DNA of 7,007 bases. Origin: Candidatus Symbiothrix sp. Its GTDB lineage: Bacteria > Bacteroidota > Bacteroidia > Bacteroidales > Azobacteroidaceae. Both the position numbers and the translations under genes were made by a program. The number at the start of each line of letters is the position of its first letter. The stretch's first letter is position 1. Shown here piece by piece: positions 1-7,007 of this stretch. The DNA lies in contig JAISWY010000164.1 of assembly GCA_031270925.1 (NCBI GenBank), forward strand, positions 1 through 7,007. Direction: 5' to 3'. The notes beneath the pieces were generated by a model that worked only from the letters and a program-made list of their open reading frames with translations, was not told the DNA's origin and searched no databases.

Positions 1-2030
1 ACTCTACGCGCGAAGTAGCTCAAGACGGTCGTCGCGGCGCGTTGATGTTGAGCGTTTCTATTAAACATCCTGATTCCGAGTCATTTATCGACGCTAAGAT
101 GACTGAGGGAAAAGTTACCGGCGCCAACGTTTCCGTCAAGATTACCGACGAATTTATGGAATCGGTGGTTAATGACTGCCCCTTCGTTCAGACTTATCCT
201 ATTAATAGCGCTAATCCATTATACAGCAAAGAGATAAACGCCAAAGAGTTATGGCAGAAAATTGTTCACAATGCGTGGAAATCGGCCGAGCCGGGCGTTT
301 TGTTTTGGGATACGATCATAAAGGAATCTGTGCCGGATTGTTACGCCGATTTGGGTTTCCGTACCGTTTCGACCAATCCTTGCGGCGAAATTCCGCTTTG
401 TCCGTATGACAGTTGCCGCTTGTTGGCCATCAATTTATATTCGTATGTGAAAAATCCGTTTACGAAGACGGCGAGCTTCGATTTCGATTTATTCAGGAAG
501 CAGGTCGCTTTGGCTCAACGGATTATGGATGACATTATCGATTTGGAAATTGAAAAAATCGACGCCATCATACAGAAAATCGAAATTGACCCCGAATCGG
601 AAGAAATCAAGAAAACCGAATGCTTGCTGTGGCAAAAGATCCGTTATAAAACCTTGTTGGGACGGCGTACCGGTGTTGGAATCACGGCCGAAGGCGATAT
701 GCTGGCCGCCTTGGGTTTGCGTTACGGCACGACCGAAGCCACCGATTTTTCGGAAGAAATTCAAAAAACATTGGCCTTGGCAGCTTATGCTTCATCGGTT
801 GAAATGGCCAAGGAACGCGGCGCCTTTGAAGTTTTCGATTTTGAACGCGAAAAAAACAATCCGTTCATCAATCGTTTGAAAGAAGCTGATAATCAGTTGG
901 TTGAAGACATGAAAAAATACGGTCGCCGCAACATCGCCTGTTTGACGATTGCGCCCACCGGCACTACATCCTTGATGACGCAGACTACTTCGGGCATTGA
1001 GCCGGTCTTTTTGCCGGTATATAGACGGAGAAGAAAAGTGAATCCAAACGATAGCTCGGTCAAGGTCGATTATGTGGACGAAGTCGGCGATTCGTGGGAA
1101 GAATACACCGTTTTCCATCATAAATTTGTGGATTGGATGGAAGCCAACGGTCATCCTACATCAAAAAAATATTCGGAAGAAGAAATTGACGAATTGGTTG
1201 AGCAATCTCCTTATAACAAAGCTACTTCCAATGATGTGGACTGGTTGCAGAAGGTTCGGATGCAAGGCCGCGTGCAAAAATGGGTCGATCATTCGATAAG
1301 CGTAACCATCAATTTACCGGCCAATGTGGACGAAGAATTGGTCAATCGCCTCTACATCGAAGCGTGGAAATCGGGCTGCAAGGGCTGTACGGTTTATCGC
1401 GACGGTTCGCGCGGTGGCGTATTGGTAGCTTTATCATCCGATAAAAAAGAGAAAGATTGCGAGTGCTACGAACCGCCCGTTATCGTTGCCAAACGTCCGC
1501 GCGAATTGGAGGCCGACGTCGTTAAGTTTCAGAATAACAAGGAAAAATGGATTGCGTTCGTGGGCTTGCTCAACGGTCGTCCTTACGAAATTTTTACCGG
1601 TATCAACGATGAGGAAGAAGGTATTTTCCTTCCGAAAAACACTACGAAGGGAACGATTATCAAAAATGTGGACGAACACGGGAACAAGCGTTACGACTTC
1701 CAATACACCAACAAGCGCGGCCACAAGACCACCATCGAAGGTTTGTCCGATAAATTCAATCCCGAATATTGGAATTATGCGAAATTGATTTCGGGCGTGT
1801 TGCGTTACGCGATGCCGGTTGATCAAGTTATCAAACTGGTACAGAGCTTGGAATTGAACGACCAATACATCAACACTTGGAAAAATGGTGTGGAACGCGC
1901 TTTGAAACAATACGTTACGGAAGGATTGCCGGCCAAAGAGCAAAAATGCCCCCAATGCGGTCAGGAAACGCTGGTTTATCAGGAAGGTTGCTTGAAGTGT
2001 ACTTCATGCGGCGTTTCCAAATGCGGATAA
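1..2030 (+). CDS. nrdJ: Adenosylcobalamin-dependent (class II) ribonucleotide reductase, C-terminal ~675 codons (5' end outside window)
   Basis: The enzyme reduces ribonucleotides to deoxyribonucleotides in the cytoplasm, using a thiyl radical generated from adenosylcobalamin. The frame is open from the first full codon at position 3, and the residues before the first ATG (REVAQDGRRGALMLS) are conserved RNR sequence, so the true start lies upstream. Visible landmarks: the finger-loop motif NPCGE, whose Cys (codon 381-383) is the expected radical cysteine; a second Cys eleven residues on (414-416), where the family has one redox-active cysteine; GRRTGVGIT (about 660-686); the substrate-loop motif APTGTTS followed by TTSGIEP (about 950-1005); and TVYRDGSRGG near 1390, closing the barrel. 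A TSCPD-like region follows (about 1500-1870). The tail is cysteine-rich, with Cys codons at 1947, 1956, 1989, 1998, 2007 and 2022, a zinc ribbon typical of class II and not class I enzymes. The partner N-terminal redox Cys and any cobalamin riboswitch would lie outside the window. The reading frame is intact. Confidence 0.95.
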   Translation, partial: STREVAQDGRRGALMLSVSIKHPDSESFIDAKMTEGKVTGANVSVKITDEFMESVVNDCPFVQTYPINSANPLYSKEINAKELWQKIVHNAWKSAEPGVLFWDTIIKESVPDCYADLGFRTVSTNPCGEIPLCPYDSCRLLAINLYSYVKNPFTKTASFDFDLFRKQVALAQRIMDDIIDLEIEKIDAIIQKIEIDPESEEIKKTECLLWQKIRYKTLLGRRTGVGITAEGDMLAALGLRYGTTEATDFSEEIQKTLALAAYASSVEMAKERGAFEVFDFEREKNNPFINRLKEADNQLVEDMKKYGRRNIACLTIAPTGTTSLMTQTTSGIEPVFLPVYRRRRKVNPNDSSVKVDYVDEVGDSWEEYTVFHHKFVDWMEANGHPTSKKYSEEEIDELVEQSPYNKATSNDVDWLQKVRMQGRVQKWVDHSISVTINLPANVDEELVNRLYIEAWKSGCKGCTVYRDGSRGGVLVALSSDKKEKDCECYEPPVIVAKRPRELEADVVKFQNNKEKWIAFVGLLNGRPYEIFTGINDEEEGIFLPKNTTKGTIIKNVDEHGNKRYDFQYTNKRGHKTTIEGLSDKFNPEYWNYAKLISGVLRYAMPVDQVIKLVQSLELNDQYINTWKNGVERALKQYVTEGLPAKEQKCPQCGQETLVYQEGCLKCTSCGVSKCG
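1947..2027 (+). other. C-terminal cysteine-rich zinc-ribbon segment of NrdJ
   Basis: This is the terminal segment of NrdJ, with six cysteines spaced C-x2-C-x10-C-x2-C-x2-C-x4-C and ending in SKCG. Tails of this type occur in most class II ribonucleotide reductases. They are thought to bind zinc through two CxxC pairs and to carry the redox cysteines that re-reduce the active site after each turnover. Assigning individual cysteines to zinc or to thiol exchange is inference; the spacing is read directly from the sequence. Confidence 0.8.
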
Positions 2031-2043
2031 AAAAATTAAAATC

Positions 2044-5040
2044 ATGAAAAAAAGTTTTTTATTGGGCTTATGTGCGATGGTTATCAGTGTAGCCGTCGCA
2101 CAACGTTCTGTATCGGATCGCTTGCCCGAACGACTTTTCAAACAAGGACAAGCGATGTTCAACGACCGCAATTTCGCCGGTTGCATTGATAAAATCACAG
2201 AATACAAGAAATTGGCGCCTTGGTCGGATGCGACAGCCGAGGCCGATTTCCTCCTGGCCGCTTCCGCCTATCATCAGGGACGGAACGATGCAGAGTGGAG
2301 TTTGCGCGAGTTTTTGGATACTTATTCCGAAACGCCGCACCGGAATGAAATCGCGTTCATGCTCGGTTCCGTTTATTTCACGCGGCAGGATTATACTTTG
2401 GCGCAATATTGGTTCAATGCTTGCGACATTGACTTTCTTTCCGAAGACGAACAGGCCGATTACGCTTATCGAACCGGATTAATCGCCTTGGAAAAAGACA
2501 ATTTAGCCGAATCGACCCGCTTGTTTTCGTTGCTGAATCAATACAGCGCGAAATACAAGGCCATTTCAAGCTATTATTTGGGCTATATCGCTTATAAAGA
2601 GCGAAATTACGATGCGGCTTTGGAGCATTTCGCCTCGGTGAAATCAAATTCCGAATACAGATCCGATATTCAATATTATACCGCTCAAATTTATTTTGCG
2701 CAACAGCGTTACGAGCAGAGTATTCGTGAGGGATTGGCTTTGTTGAAAAATTATCCGAACCATGCGAATAATGCGGAAATCGAACGCATCGTCGGCATAT
2801 CCTATTATCAGCAAAACGATTATGCCAAAGCCGTTCAATATTTGAAACCCTTGGCTGATGCGGATGCCGCCGTTTTGTCGAGAAAAGATTTTTATGTGTT
2901 GGGCGCGGCCTGTTATTACATGAAAAAATATCTGCAGGCGATTCCTTATTTAAATAGAAGCAATCCGCAAAACGATGTTTTGGGGCAGAGCGCGTATTTG
3001 TTTTTAGGCCAATCGTATTTGCAGACGGGCGACACGAATCAGGCTTTGCGAGCCTTTGAACCGGCTTCGCGGATGGATTTCGACATTTCGGCGCAAGAGG
3101 CCGCTCTGTATAATTACGCCATGCTGCTGCATCAGAATGCGATTTCCGGCTTCGGCGAAGCGGTTACGGCTTTGGAAAGATTCGTCAATGCCTATCCGAG
3201 ATCGATGTATGCCGACCAAGCGAACAATGCTTTGGTGGACGTTTATCTGACCACCAAAAACTACGATACGGCTTTGGCTTCGATTGCCAAAATCAAGCAA
3301 CCGAACCGGAAAATACTCGAAGCAAAGCAAAAAATCCTCTATTATTTAGGAACGCTCGATTTTACGAACAGCCAATATGCCAATGCCGTCGAATATTTCA
3401 CAAAAGCTTATGATGCAGGAGATTATGCCTTAAACGAGAAGCAACAGGCCTTGTTTTGGCGCGGCGAATCGTATTTCCGTCAAGCCGATTATGCAAAAGC
3501 CACCTACGATTATCAATCATTTTTGAAAACCGGTAATGCCGCCGGCGATTTAGCTGCTTTGTCTTCATACAATTTGGGTTATTGCGCTTTCAAACAAGCG
3601 GATTATGTGAAAGCGAAAACGCATTTCCAAACCTATATCCACAAGGAAAAATCGGAGACTAAGACTTTGGCCGACGCCTATTCCCGTTTGGGCGATTGCG
3701 CTTTCGACCAACGTCAATTCAAGGAGGCGGAAAATGCTTATGCCGAATCGTTCCGTTTACAGCCCGAATCAGGCGATTACGCACTATTTCAGCAGGCTTA
3801 CGTTTTGGGATTGCAAAAAGATTATCAATCGAAAGTCAATTTGATGGATAAATTGGCAAAGGATTTTCCCGCTTCGTTGTATCTTCCCGATGCCTTGTAC
3901 GAAAAAGGCCGCGCACTGGTCTTGCTGAAACGTTCGCCGGATGCGATTGCCGTTTATCAAAAGTTGATGGAAAACTACCCCGAACGGCAACAGGCACGAA
4001 GCGCCGGTCTGCAAATCGGTTTATTGTATTACAATGATAATCAAACGGATAAAGCGATCGCATCCTATAAAAACGTGATTCAAAAATACCCCGGAAGCGA
4101 TGAAGCCAAAGAAGCCTTGCAGGATTTGAAATCCATTTATTTCGATTTGAATCAGGTATATTCGTATGCCGATTATGTGAAATCTTTAGGTGGATCCTTT
4201 CAATTTGAAGCCTCCGAACAAGATTCGCTCACCTATTTAGCGGCCGAACGCCTTTTTCAACAAGGCAAAACGGCCGAAGCGTATAAAGCCTTCGAAAATT
4301 ATTTAAAATCCTTCCCCCAAGGCGCATATACTACGCAAGTGCATCATTATTTGGCCAATATTGATTATGAGCAAAAAAATTACGCTTCGGCGCAGCAGCA
4401 ATACGAGAAAGTTTTAACCGCCGGAAATACACAGTTTTCGGAAGAAGCCATCGGCCGGACAGCTGAAATACAATACAACAACAAGGATTATAAAGCCGCA
4501 ATGGAGTCGTACAATCAACTGAAAAACACGGCGACCAACAAAGCGAATCGCGAAGCCGGATTTTTGGGAATATTGCGTTCTGCGGCTCAAATCAATGAAT
4601 ATTATGCAATATTGAGTGCCGCCAACGAGTTGTTGAAAGAAGCGGGCTTGAATCCCGAAATCGAAAACGAAGCCCGTTATTACCGCGCAAAAGCCTATTG
4701 GTCGTTGAACGAAAAGCAAAAAGCGCAATCCGATTTGGCGGTTTTGGCGGTCGATACGCGCACCGTTTTCGGAGCGGAGTCTAAATATCTGTTGGCGCAA
4801 CTCGCTTTCGATTCACACAACAATAAAGAAGCTAAATCCATTATTCAAGATTATGCAAAGCAGACCACGCCGCATCAATATTGGTTGGCGAGAAGTTTCA
4901 TTTTGTTGTCGGATATTTTTGCATCGGAAAACGATAAGTTGAAAGCCCGGCAATACCTCGAAAGTTTGCAGTCGAGCTACAAACCGACCAACGATGATAT
5001 TCATTCCTCGATTAAGGAACGCTTGACCAAGTTGAAGTGA
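2044..5040 (+). CDS. Secreted tetratricopeptide (TPR) repeat protein, 998 aa, probably periplasmic, function unknown
   Basis: The protein starts with a clear Sec signal peptide: MKKS, a hydrophobic core, then AVA before Gln20, giving a predicted signal peptidase I cut after residue 19. There is no lipobox, so it should be soluble in the periplasm or peripheral to a membrane. The rest is almost entirely degenerate TPR helices. Clear units include LGYIAYKERNYDAALEHF (residues 179-196), VGISYYQQNDYAKAVQYL (about 250-267), LGQSYLQTGDTNQALRAF, WRGESYFRQADYAKATYDY (from 472), LGYCAFKQADYVKAKTHF (about 510-527), IGLLYYNDNQTDKAIASY (about 657-674) and LANIDYEQKNYASAQQQY (from about 772). Several end in the P-x-x-x-x-A pattern seen between TPR/Sel1-like helices. 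No catalytic domain or transmembrane helix is visible after the signal. The ATG at 2044 is chosen because it yields the complete signal peptide; the leader is A-rich with no Shine-Dalgarno. It begins 13 nt after the nrdJ stop. TPR proteins of this kind usually scaffold protein complexes. Gliding or type IX secretion TPR lipoproteins (SprE/PorW) are an alternative, but the lack of a lipobox argues against them. Confidence 0.9.
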   Translation: MKKSFLLGLCAMVISVAVAQRSVSDRLPERLFKQGQAMFNDRNFAGCIDKITEYKKLAPWSDATAEADFLLAASAYHQGRNDAEWSLREFLDTYSETPHRNEIAFMLGSVYFTRQDYTLAQYWFNACDIDFLSEDEQADYAYRTGLIALEKDNLAESTRLFSLLNQYSAKYKAISSYYLGYIAYKERNYDAALEHFASVKSNSEYRSDIQYYTAQIYFAQQRYEQSIREGLALLKNYPNHANNAEIERIVGISYYQQNDYAKAVQYLKPLADADAAVLSRKDFYVLGAACYYMKKYLQAIPYLNRSNPQNDVLGQSAYLFLGQSYLQTGDTNQALRAFEPASRMDFDISAQEAALYNYAMLLHQNAISGFGEAVTALERFVNAYPRSMYADQANNALVDVYLTTKNYDTALASIAKIKQPNRKILEAKQKILYYLGTLDFTNSQYANAVEYFTKAYDAGDYALNEKQQALFWRGESYFRQADYAKATYDYQSFLKTGNAAGDLAALSSYNLGYCAFKQADYVKAKTHFQTYIHKEKSETKTLADAYSRLGDCAFDQRQFKEAENAYAESFRLQPESGDYALFQQAYVLGLQKDYQSKVNLMDKLAKDFPASLYLPDALYEKGRALVLLKRSPDAIAVYQKLMENYPERQQARSAGLQIGLLYYNDNQTDKAIASYKNVIQKYPGSDEAKEALQDLKSIYFDLNQVYSYADYVKSLGGSFQFEASEQDSLTYLAAERLFQQGKTAEAYKAFENYLKSFPQGAYTTQVHHYLANIDYEQKNYASAQQQYEKVLTAGNTQFSEEAIGRTAEIQYNNKDYKAAMESYNQLKNTATNKANREAGFLGILRSAAQINEYYAILSAANELLKEAGLNPEIENEARYYRAKAYWSLNEKQKAQSDLAVLAVDTRTVFGAESKYLLAQLAFDSHNNKEAKSIIQDYAKQTTPHQYWLARSFILLSDIFASENDKLKARQYLESLQSSYKPTNDDIHSSIKERLTKLK

Positions 5041-5078
5041 TTTTTTAGCAAAAGTTTCGTAATTTCAAAAAAAAATTG
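5041..5078. other. A/T-rich spacer after the TPR gene; weak T6/A9 inverted repeat, no convincing terminator
   Basis: Directly after the TPR stop codon comes a run of six T (5041-5046), and at 5067-5075 a run of nine A. The two could pair into an A/T-only stem around a loop of about 20 nt. Without a G/C core this is a poor intrinsic terminator. The spacer more likely serves as the A/T-rich upstream part of the asnB promoter. Confidence 0.3.
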
Positions 5079-5086
5079 TACTTTTG
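5055..5086 (+). promoter_or_regulatory. Putative Bacteroidota sigma-70-type promoter for asnB
   Basis: TACTTTTG at 5079-5086 is a full match to the Bacteroidota -7 consensus TAnnTTTG. TTTC at 5055-5058 lies 20 nt upstream, a three-of-four match to the -33 element TTTG at a permissible spacing. Transcription would begin near 5092-5094, leaving a leader of about 20 nt before the asnB ATG. That is too short for a riboswitch or attenuator. The -7 match is direct; the -33 element is weaker. Confidence 0.65.
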
Positions 5087-5114
5087 TTGCCCAAATTTAA
5101 TTTTTTAGATAAAT

Positions 5115-6818
5115 ATGTGTGGTATAGTAGGTATATTTAATTCCCAAAATAATGCGGATAAATTACGACCGCAAGCGTTAGCCATGTCGAAAAAAATCCG
5201 CCACCGCGGGCCGGACTGGTCGGGAATTTATTGCGGCGAAACAACCATTTTGGCGCACGAACGCTTGGCAATTGTTGATCCTCAATCGGGACGGCAACCG
5301 CTCTATTCCCCTGACGGAAAGGTAGTTTTGGCCGTGAACGGCGAAATTTACAACCATCAGGATATTCGCGAACAACAAACCGGTTATGCTTTCAAAACCA
5401 AATCCGATTGCGAAGTTATCCTTGCCTTGTATCAAGAAAAAGGCGTAAACTTTTTGGAAGATTTAAACGGCATTTACGCTTTTGCCCTTTACGATACGGA
5501 AAAAGATTTGTATTTGATTGCCCGCGACCATATCGGCATCATACCTTTATATATGGGTTGGGATACGAACGGCCGTTTTTATGTGGCCTCCGAATTAAAA
5601 GCCTTGGAAGGATATTGCGAAAAAATCGAAAATTTCCCGCCGGGACATTATCTGGTTTCGTCGCAAGATAACAAGCACGAAGCCGAGTTGGTACGCTGGT
5701 ATAACCGCAATTGGACGGATTACGAAAATGTAAAAGACAATCCAAGCGTCGAACAGCATTCCGAAGTCATCGACCAATTGCGCGACGCCTTGGAAGCCGC
5801 CGTAAAACGCCAATTGATGACCGACGTGCCTTACGGAGTATTGCTTTCGGGTGGTCTGGATTCGTCGATTGTATCGGCTGTGGCCAAAAAATACGCCTCG
5901 AAACGCGTCGAAGGCGACGGACACGAAAAAGCTTGGTGGCCGCGCTTGCACTCGTTCGCCGTGGGTTTGGAAGGCTCGCCCGACTTGGCCGCCGCTCAAA
6001 AAGTGGCCGAACACATCGGAACCGTTCATCACGAAGTGCATTTTACCATTCAGGAAGGATTAGACGCTATTCGCGATGTCATCTATCATATTGAAACTTA
6101 CGATGTTACAACCATCCGCGCATCTACGCCGATGTATCTCTTGGCGCGTGTGATTCGTTCGATGGGCATCAAGATGGTGCTTTCGGGCGAAGGAGCCGAC
6201 GAGATTTTCGGCGGATATTTGTATTTCCATAAAGCGCCGAACGCCAAGGCTTTGCACGAAGAAACCGTTCGCAAATTAGATAAACTGCATTTGTATGATT
6301 GCTTGCGTGCCAACAAATCGCTGGCGGCTTGGGGCGTGGAAGGTCGCGTTCCGTTCTTGGATAAAGAATTTATGGACGTCGCCATGCGTTTGAATCCCGA
6401 AGACAAACTCAGCGGCTTGAAAGGTCGGATGGAGAAATGGATTTTGCGTAAAGCCTTTGAATCGTTCTTGCCCGAAAGCGTGGCGTGGCGACAAAAAGAA
6501 CAATTTTCCGACGGCGTAGGTTACAATTGGATTGATACTTTGCGTACAATCGCTTCGGCGCAAGTTTCGGACGAACTATTTGCTGAGGCAGCCGATCGTT
6601 TTCCGATTAATCCGCCGATAACCAAGGAAGAATATCATTACCGCACAATATTTGAAGAGTTATTCCCATCGGATGCGGCGGCAAAAACCGTTCCGTCGGT
6701 CCCGTCGGTGGCATGCAGCACGCCTGTGGCTTTGGAGTGGGATGCCGCTTTCAAGAGCTTGATCGATCCGAGCGGGCGGGCGGTTAAGACGGTGCATAAT
6801 GATGCTTATAAAGGATAG
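5115..6818 (+). CDS. asnB: Asparagine synthetase B, glutamine-hydrolysing (567 aa)
   Basis: This cytoplasmic enzyme converts L-aspartate, L-glutamine, ATP and water into L-asparagine, L-glutamate, AMP and pyrophosphate. The start at 5115 is fixed by chemistry: after Met removal, Cys2 of MCGIVG becomes the N-terminal nucleophile of the class II glutaminase domain. That domain shows RHRGPDWSG (residues 29-37), Arg50 in AHERLAIVD, NGEIYNH (75-81, with Asn75 and Glu77) and Asp98 in KSDCEVI, matching the glutamine-binding residues of E. coli AsnB. The synthetase domain has the PP-loop SGGLDSS (245-251) that binds ATP pyrophosphate, SGEGADEIFGGY (357-368), the conserved EGRVPFLD (409-416) and MEKWILRKAF. 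The C-terminal tail, including DPSGRAV, resembles E. coli AsnB, and the length is close to its ~554 residues, so the gene is complete. It has its own promoter 28 nt upstream and is not tightly coupled to the preceding gene. No Shine-Dalgarno is visible, as is usual in Bacteroidota. Confidence 0.97.
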   Translation: MCGIVGIFNSQNNADKLRPQALAMSKKIRHRGPDWSGIYCGETTILAHERLAIVDPQSGRQPLYSPDGKVVLAVNGEIYNHQDIREQQTGYAFKTKSDCEVILALYQEKGVNFLEDLNGIYAFALYDTEKDLYLIARDHIGIIPLYMGWDTNGRFYVASELKALEGYCEKIENFPPGHYLVSSQDNKHEAELVRWYNRNWTDYENVKDNPSVEQHSEVIDQLRDALEAAVKRQLMTDVPYGVLLSGGLDSSIVSAVAKKYASKRVEGDGHEKAWWPRLHSFAVGLEGSPDLAAAQKVAEHIGTVHHEVHFTIQEGLDAIRDVIYHIETYDVTTIRASTPMYLLARVIRSMGIKMVLSGEGADEIFGGYLYFHKAPNAKALHEETVRKLDKLHLYDCLRANKSLAAWGVEGRVPFLDKEFMDVAMRLNPEDKLSGLKGRMEKWILRKAFESFLPESVAWRQKEQFSDGVGYNWIDTLRTIASAQVSDELFAEAADRFPINPPITKEEYHYRTIFEELFPSDAAAKTVPSVPSVACSTPVALEWDAAFKSLIDPSGRAVKTVHNDAYKG

Positions 6819-6841
6819 GAATTTATTGTAGCATGGTCGGC

Positions 6842-6907
6842 AATTTTCATCCCCTGTGTTAAGTGGAAGCGACAGACCGCAGGTCTGCATACAGCGAGGT
6901 GAAAATT
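6842..6907. repeat. Long imperfect hairpin / inverted repeat downstream of asnB (possible terminator or dispersed intergenic repeat)
   Basis: Outer arms AATTTTCA (6842-6849) and TGAAAATT (6900-6907) are perfect 8-nt complements. Further in, CTGTGT (6854-6859) pairs with ATACAG (6889-6894) with one G-U. Between these, 6850-6853 pairs partly with 6896-6899. The centre holds a compact hairpin, CAGACC (6873-6878), loop GCA, GGTCTG (6882-6887). An unpaired stretch, TAAGTGGAAGCGA (6860-6872), lies on the 5' side only. The element sits 23 nt after the asnB stop. The arm is followed by only two more T and then CCC, so it is not a textbook intrinsic terminator. It could end transcription from both sides if the gene to its right is convergent, or it could be a copy of a dispersed palindromic element. 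The pairing is seen; the role is inferred. Confidence 0.55.
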
Positions 6908-6920
6908 TTCCCACATTCCA

Positions 6921-7007
6921 TTATCCCTTTTTCCATCGGCTCAATCCGCGTTCTTTCTCACTGAACTCTGCGCCGATTTTCACTAATTTTCGTCCGTCGG
7001 TAGAGTA
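6921..7007 (-). CDS. Possible C-terminal fragment (28 codons) of a convergent minus-strand gene, unrecognised
   Basis: Read on the minus strand from the right edge, one frame stays open for 28 codons and ends with TAA at 6923-6921; the other two minus frames meet a stop within 8 and 16 codons. The peptide is hydrophilic and charged, with DGRKLVKIGAEFSEKERG followed by LSRWKKG at the end. It looks like a plausible protein tail, with no low-complexity bias. I do not recognise the family. The fragment is too short for codon statistics, so chance openness cannot be excluded. If real, it converges on asnB with about 100 nt between the two stops. Confidence 0.35.
   Translation of the reverse strand, partial: YSTDGRKLVKIGAEFSEKERGLSRWKKG

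Noticed and set aside
1434..1955. Minus-strand 173-codon open frame within nrdJ
   Set aside because: It is antisense to the well-conserved TSCPD-like region of nrdJ and has no start context or recognisable domain; a shadow of the real gene.
2028..2064. Possible terminator from the A-tracts and T-tract around the nrdJ-TPR junction
   Set aside because: The A7-G-T6 run lies inside the TPR coding start and has no loop or G/C stem, so it cannot form a normal intrinsic terminator.
2044..2073. Lipoprotein signal with Cys10 of the TPR protein as the lipidated residue
   Set aside because: Residues LGL before Cys10 do not fit a lipobox, and the hydrophobic stretch before it is too short. The AVA-Gln site at residues 17-20 fits signal peptidase I better.
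5595..6041. Minus-strand 148-codon open frame within asnB
   Set aside because: It is antisense to the PP-loop region of asnB, which is unmistakably coding on the plus strand.
6691..6710. Short direct repeat CGTCGGT near the end of asnB
   Set aside because: The two copies encode the conserved PSVPSVA stretch, equivalent to a similar stretch in E. coli AsnB. It reflects protein sequence and not a DNA element.
6660..6914. Minus-strand 84-codon open frame overlapping the end of asnB and the hairpin
   Set aside because: It lies mostly antisense to conserved asnB codons, and the rest reads through the hairpin. Its composition (runs of Arg, Cys and His) is typical of a shadow frame, and it starts at a GTG just after the stop of the edge fragment in the same frame.

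Overview
The window looks like ordinary chromosomal DNA from a member of the Bacteroidota, probably Bacteroidales. Four things point there. The class II ribonucleotide reductase has the zinc-ribbon tail and overall wording familiar from Bacteroidales NrdJ proteins. A large periplasmic TPR protein of about 1000 residues follows it. No start codon has a recognisable Shine-Dalgarno sequence; all sit behind A/T-rich leaders. The spacer before asnB carries a TAnnTTTG-type -7 box, the hallmark of Bacteroidota promoters. Base composition is moderate and uniform across the genes, and nothing suggests recent transfer.

Layout: (1) 1-2030, plus strand: the last ~675 codons of an adenosylcobalamin-dependent ribonucleotide reductase (nrdJ), with its N-terminus outside the window. 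(2) 2044-5040, plus strand: a secreted 998-residue TPR-repeat protein, only 13 nt after nrdJ and probably cotranscribed with it. (3) 5041-5114: an A/T-rich spacer with a good Bacteroidota promoter for the next gene. (4) 5115-6818, plus strand: a complete glutamine-hydrolysing asparagine synthetase B (asnB). (5) 6819-7007: a spacer holding a long imperfect hairpin (6842-6907), then a possible C-terminal fragment of a convergent minus-strand gene ending at 6921.

The genes do not form an obvious dedicated pathway. NrdJ makes deoxynucleotides for DNA synthesis, AsnB makes asparagine from aspartate and glutamine, and the TPR protein is probably an envelope scaffold of unknown function. I found no CRISPR array, tRNA or rRNA, transposase, phage gene, toxin-antitoxin pair or defence-system signature. 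I did not find a convincing undescribed system. The items most worth following up are the uncharacterised TPR protein, its tight coupling to nrdJ, and the structured element after asnB, which may be a dispersed repeat.
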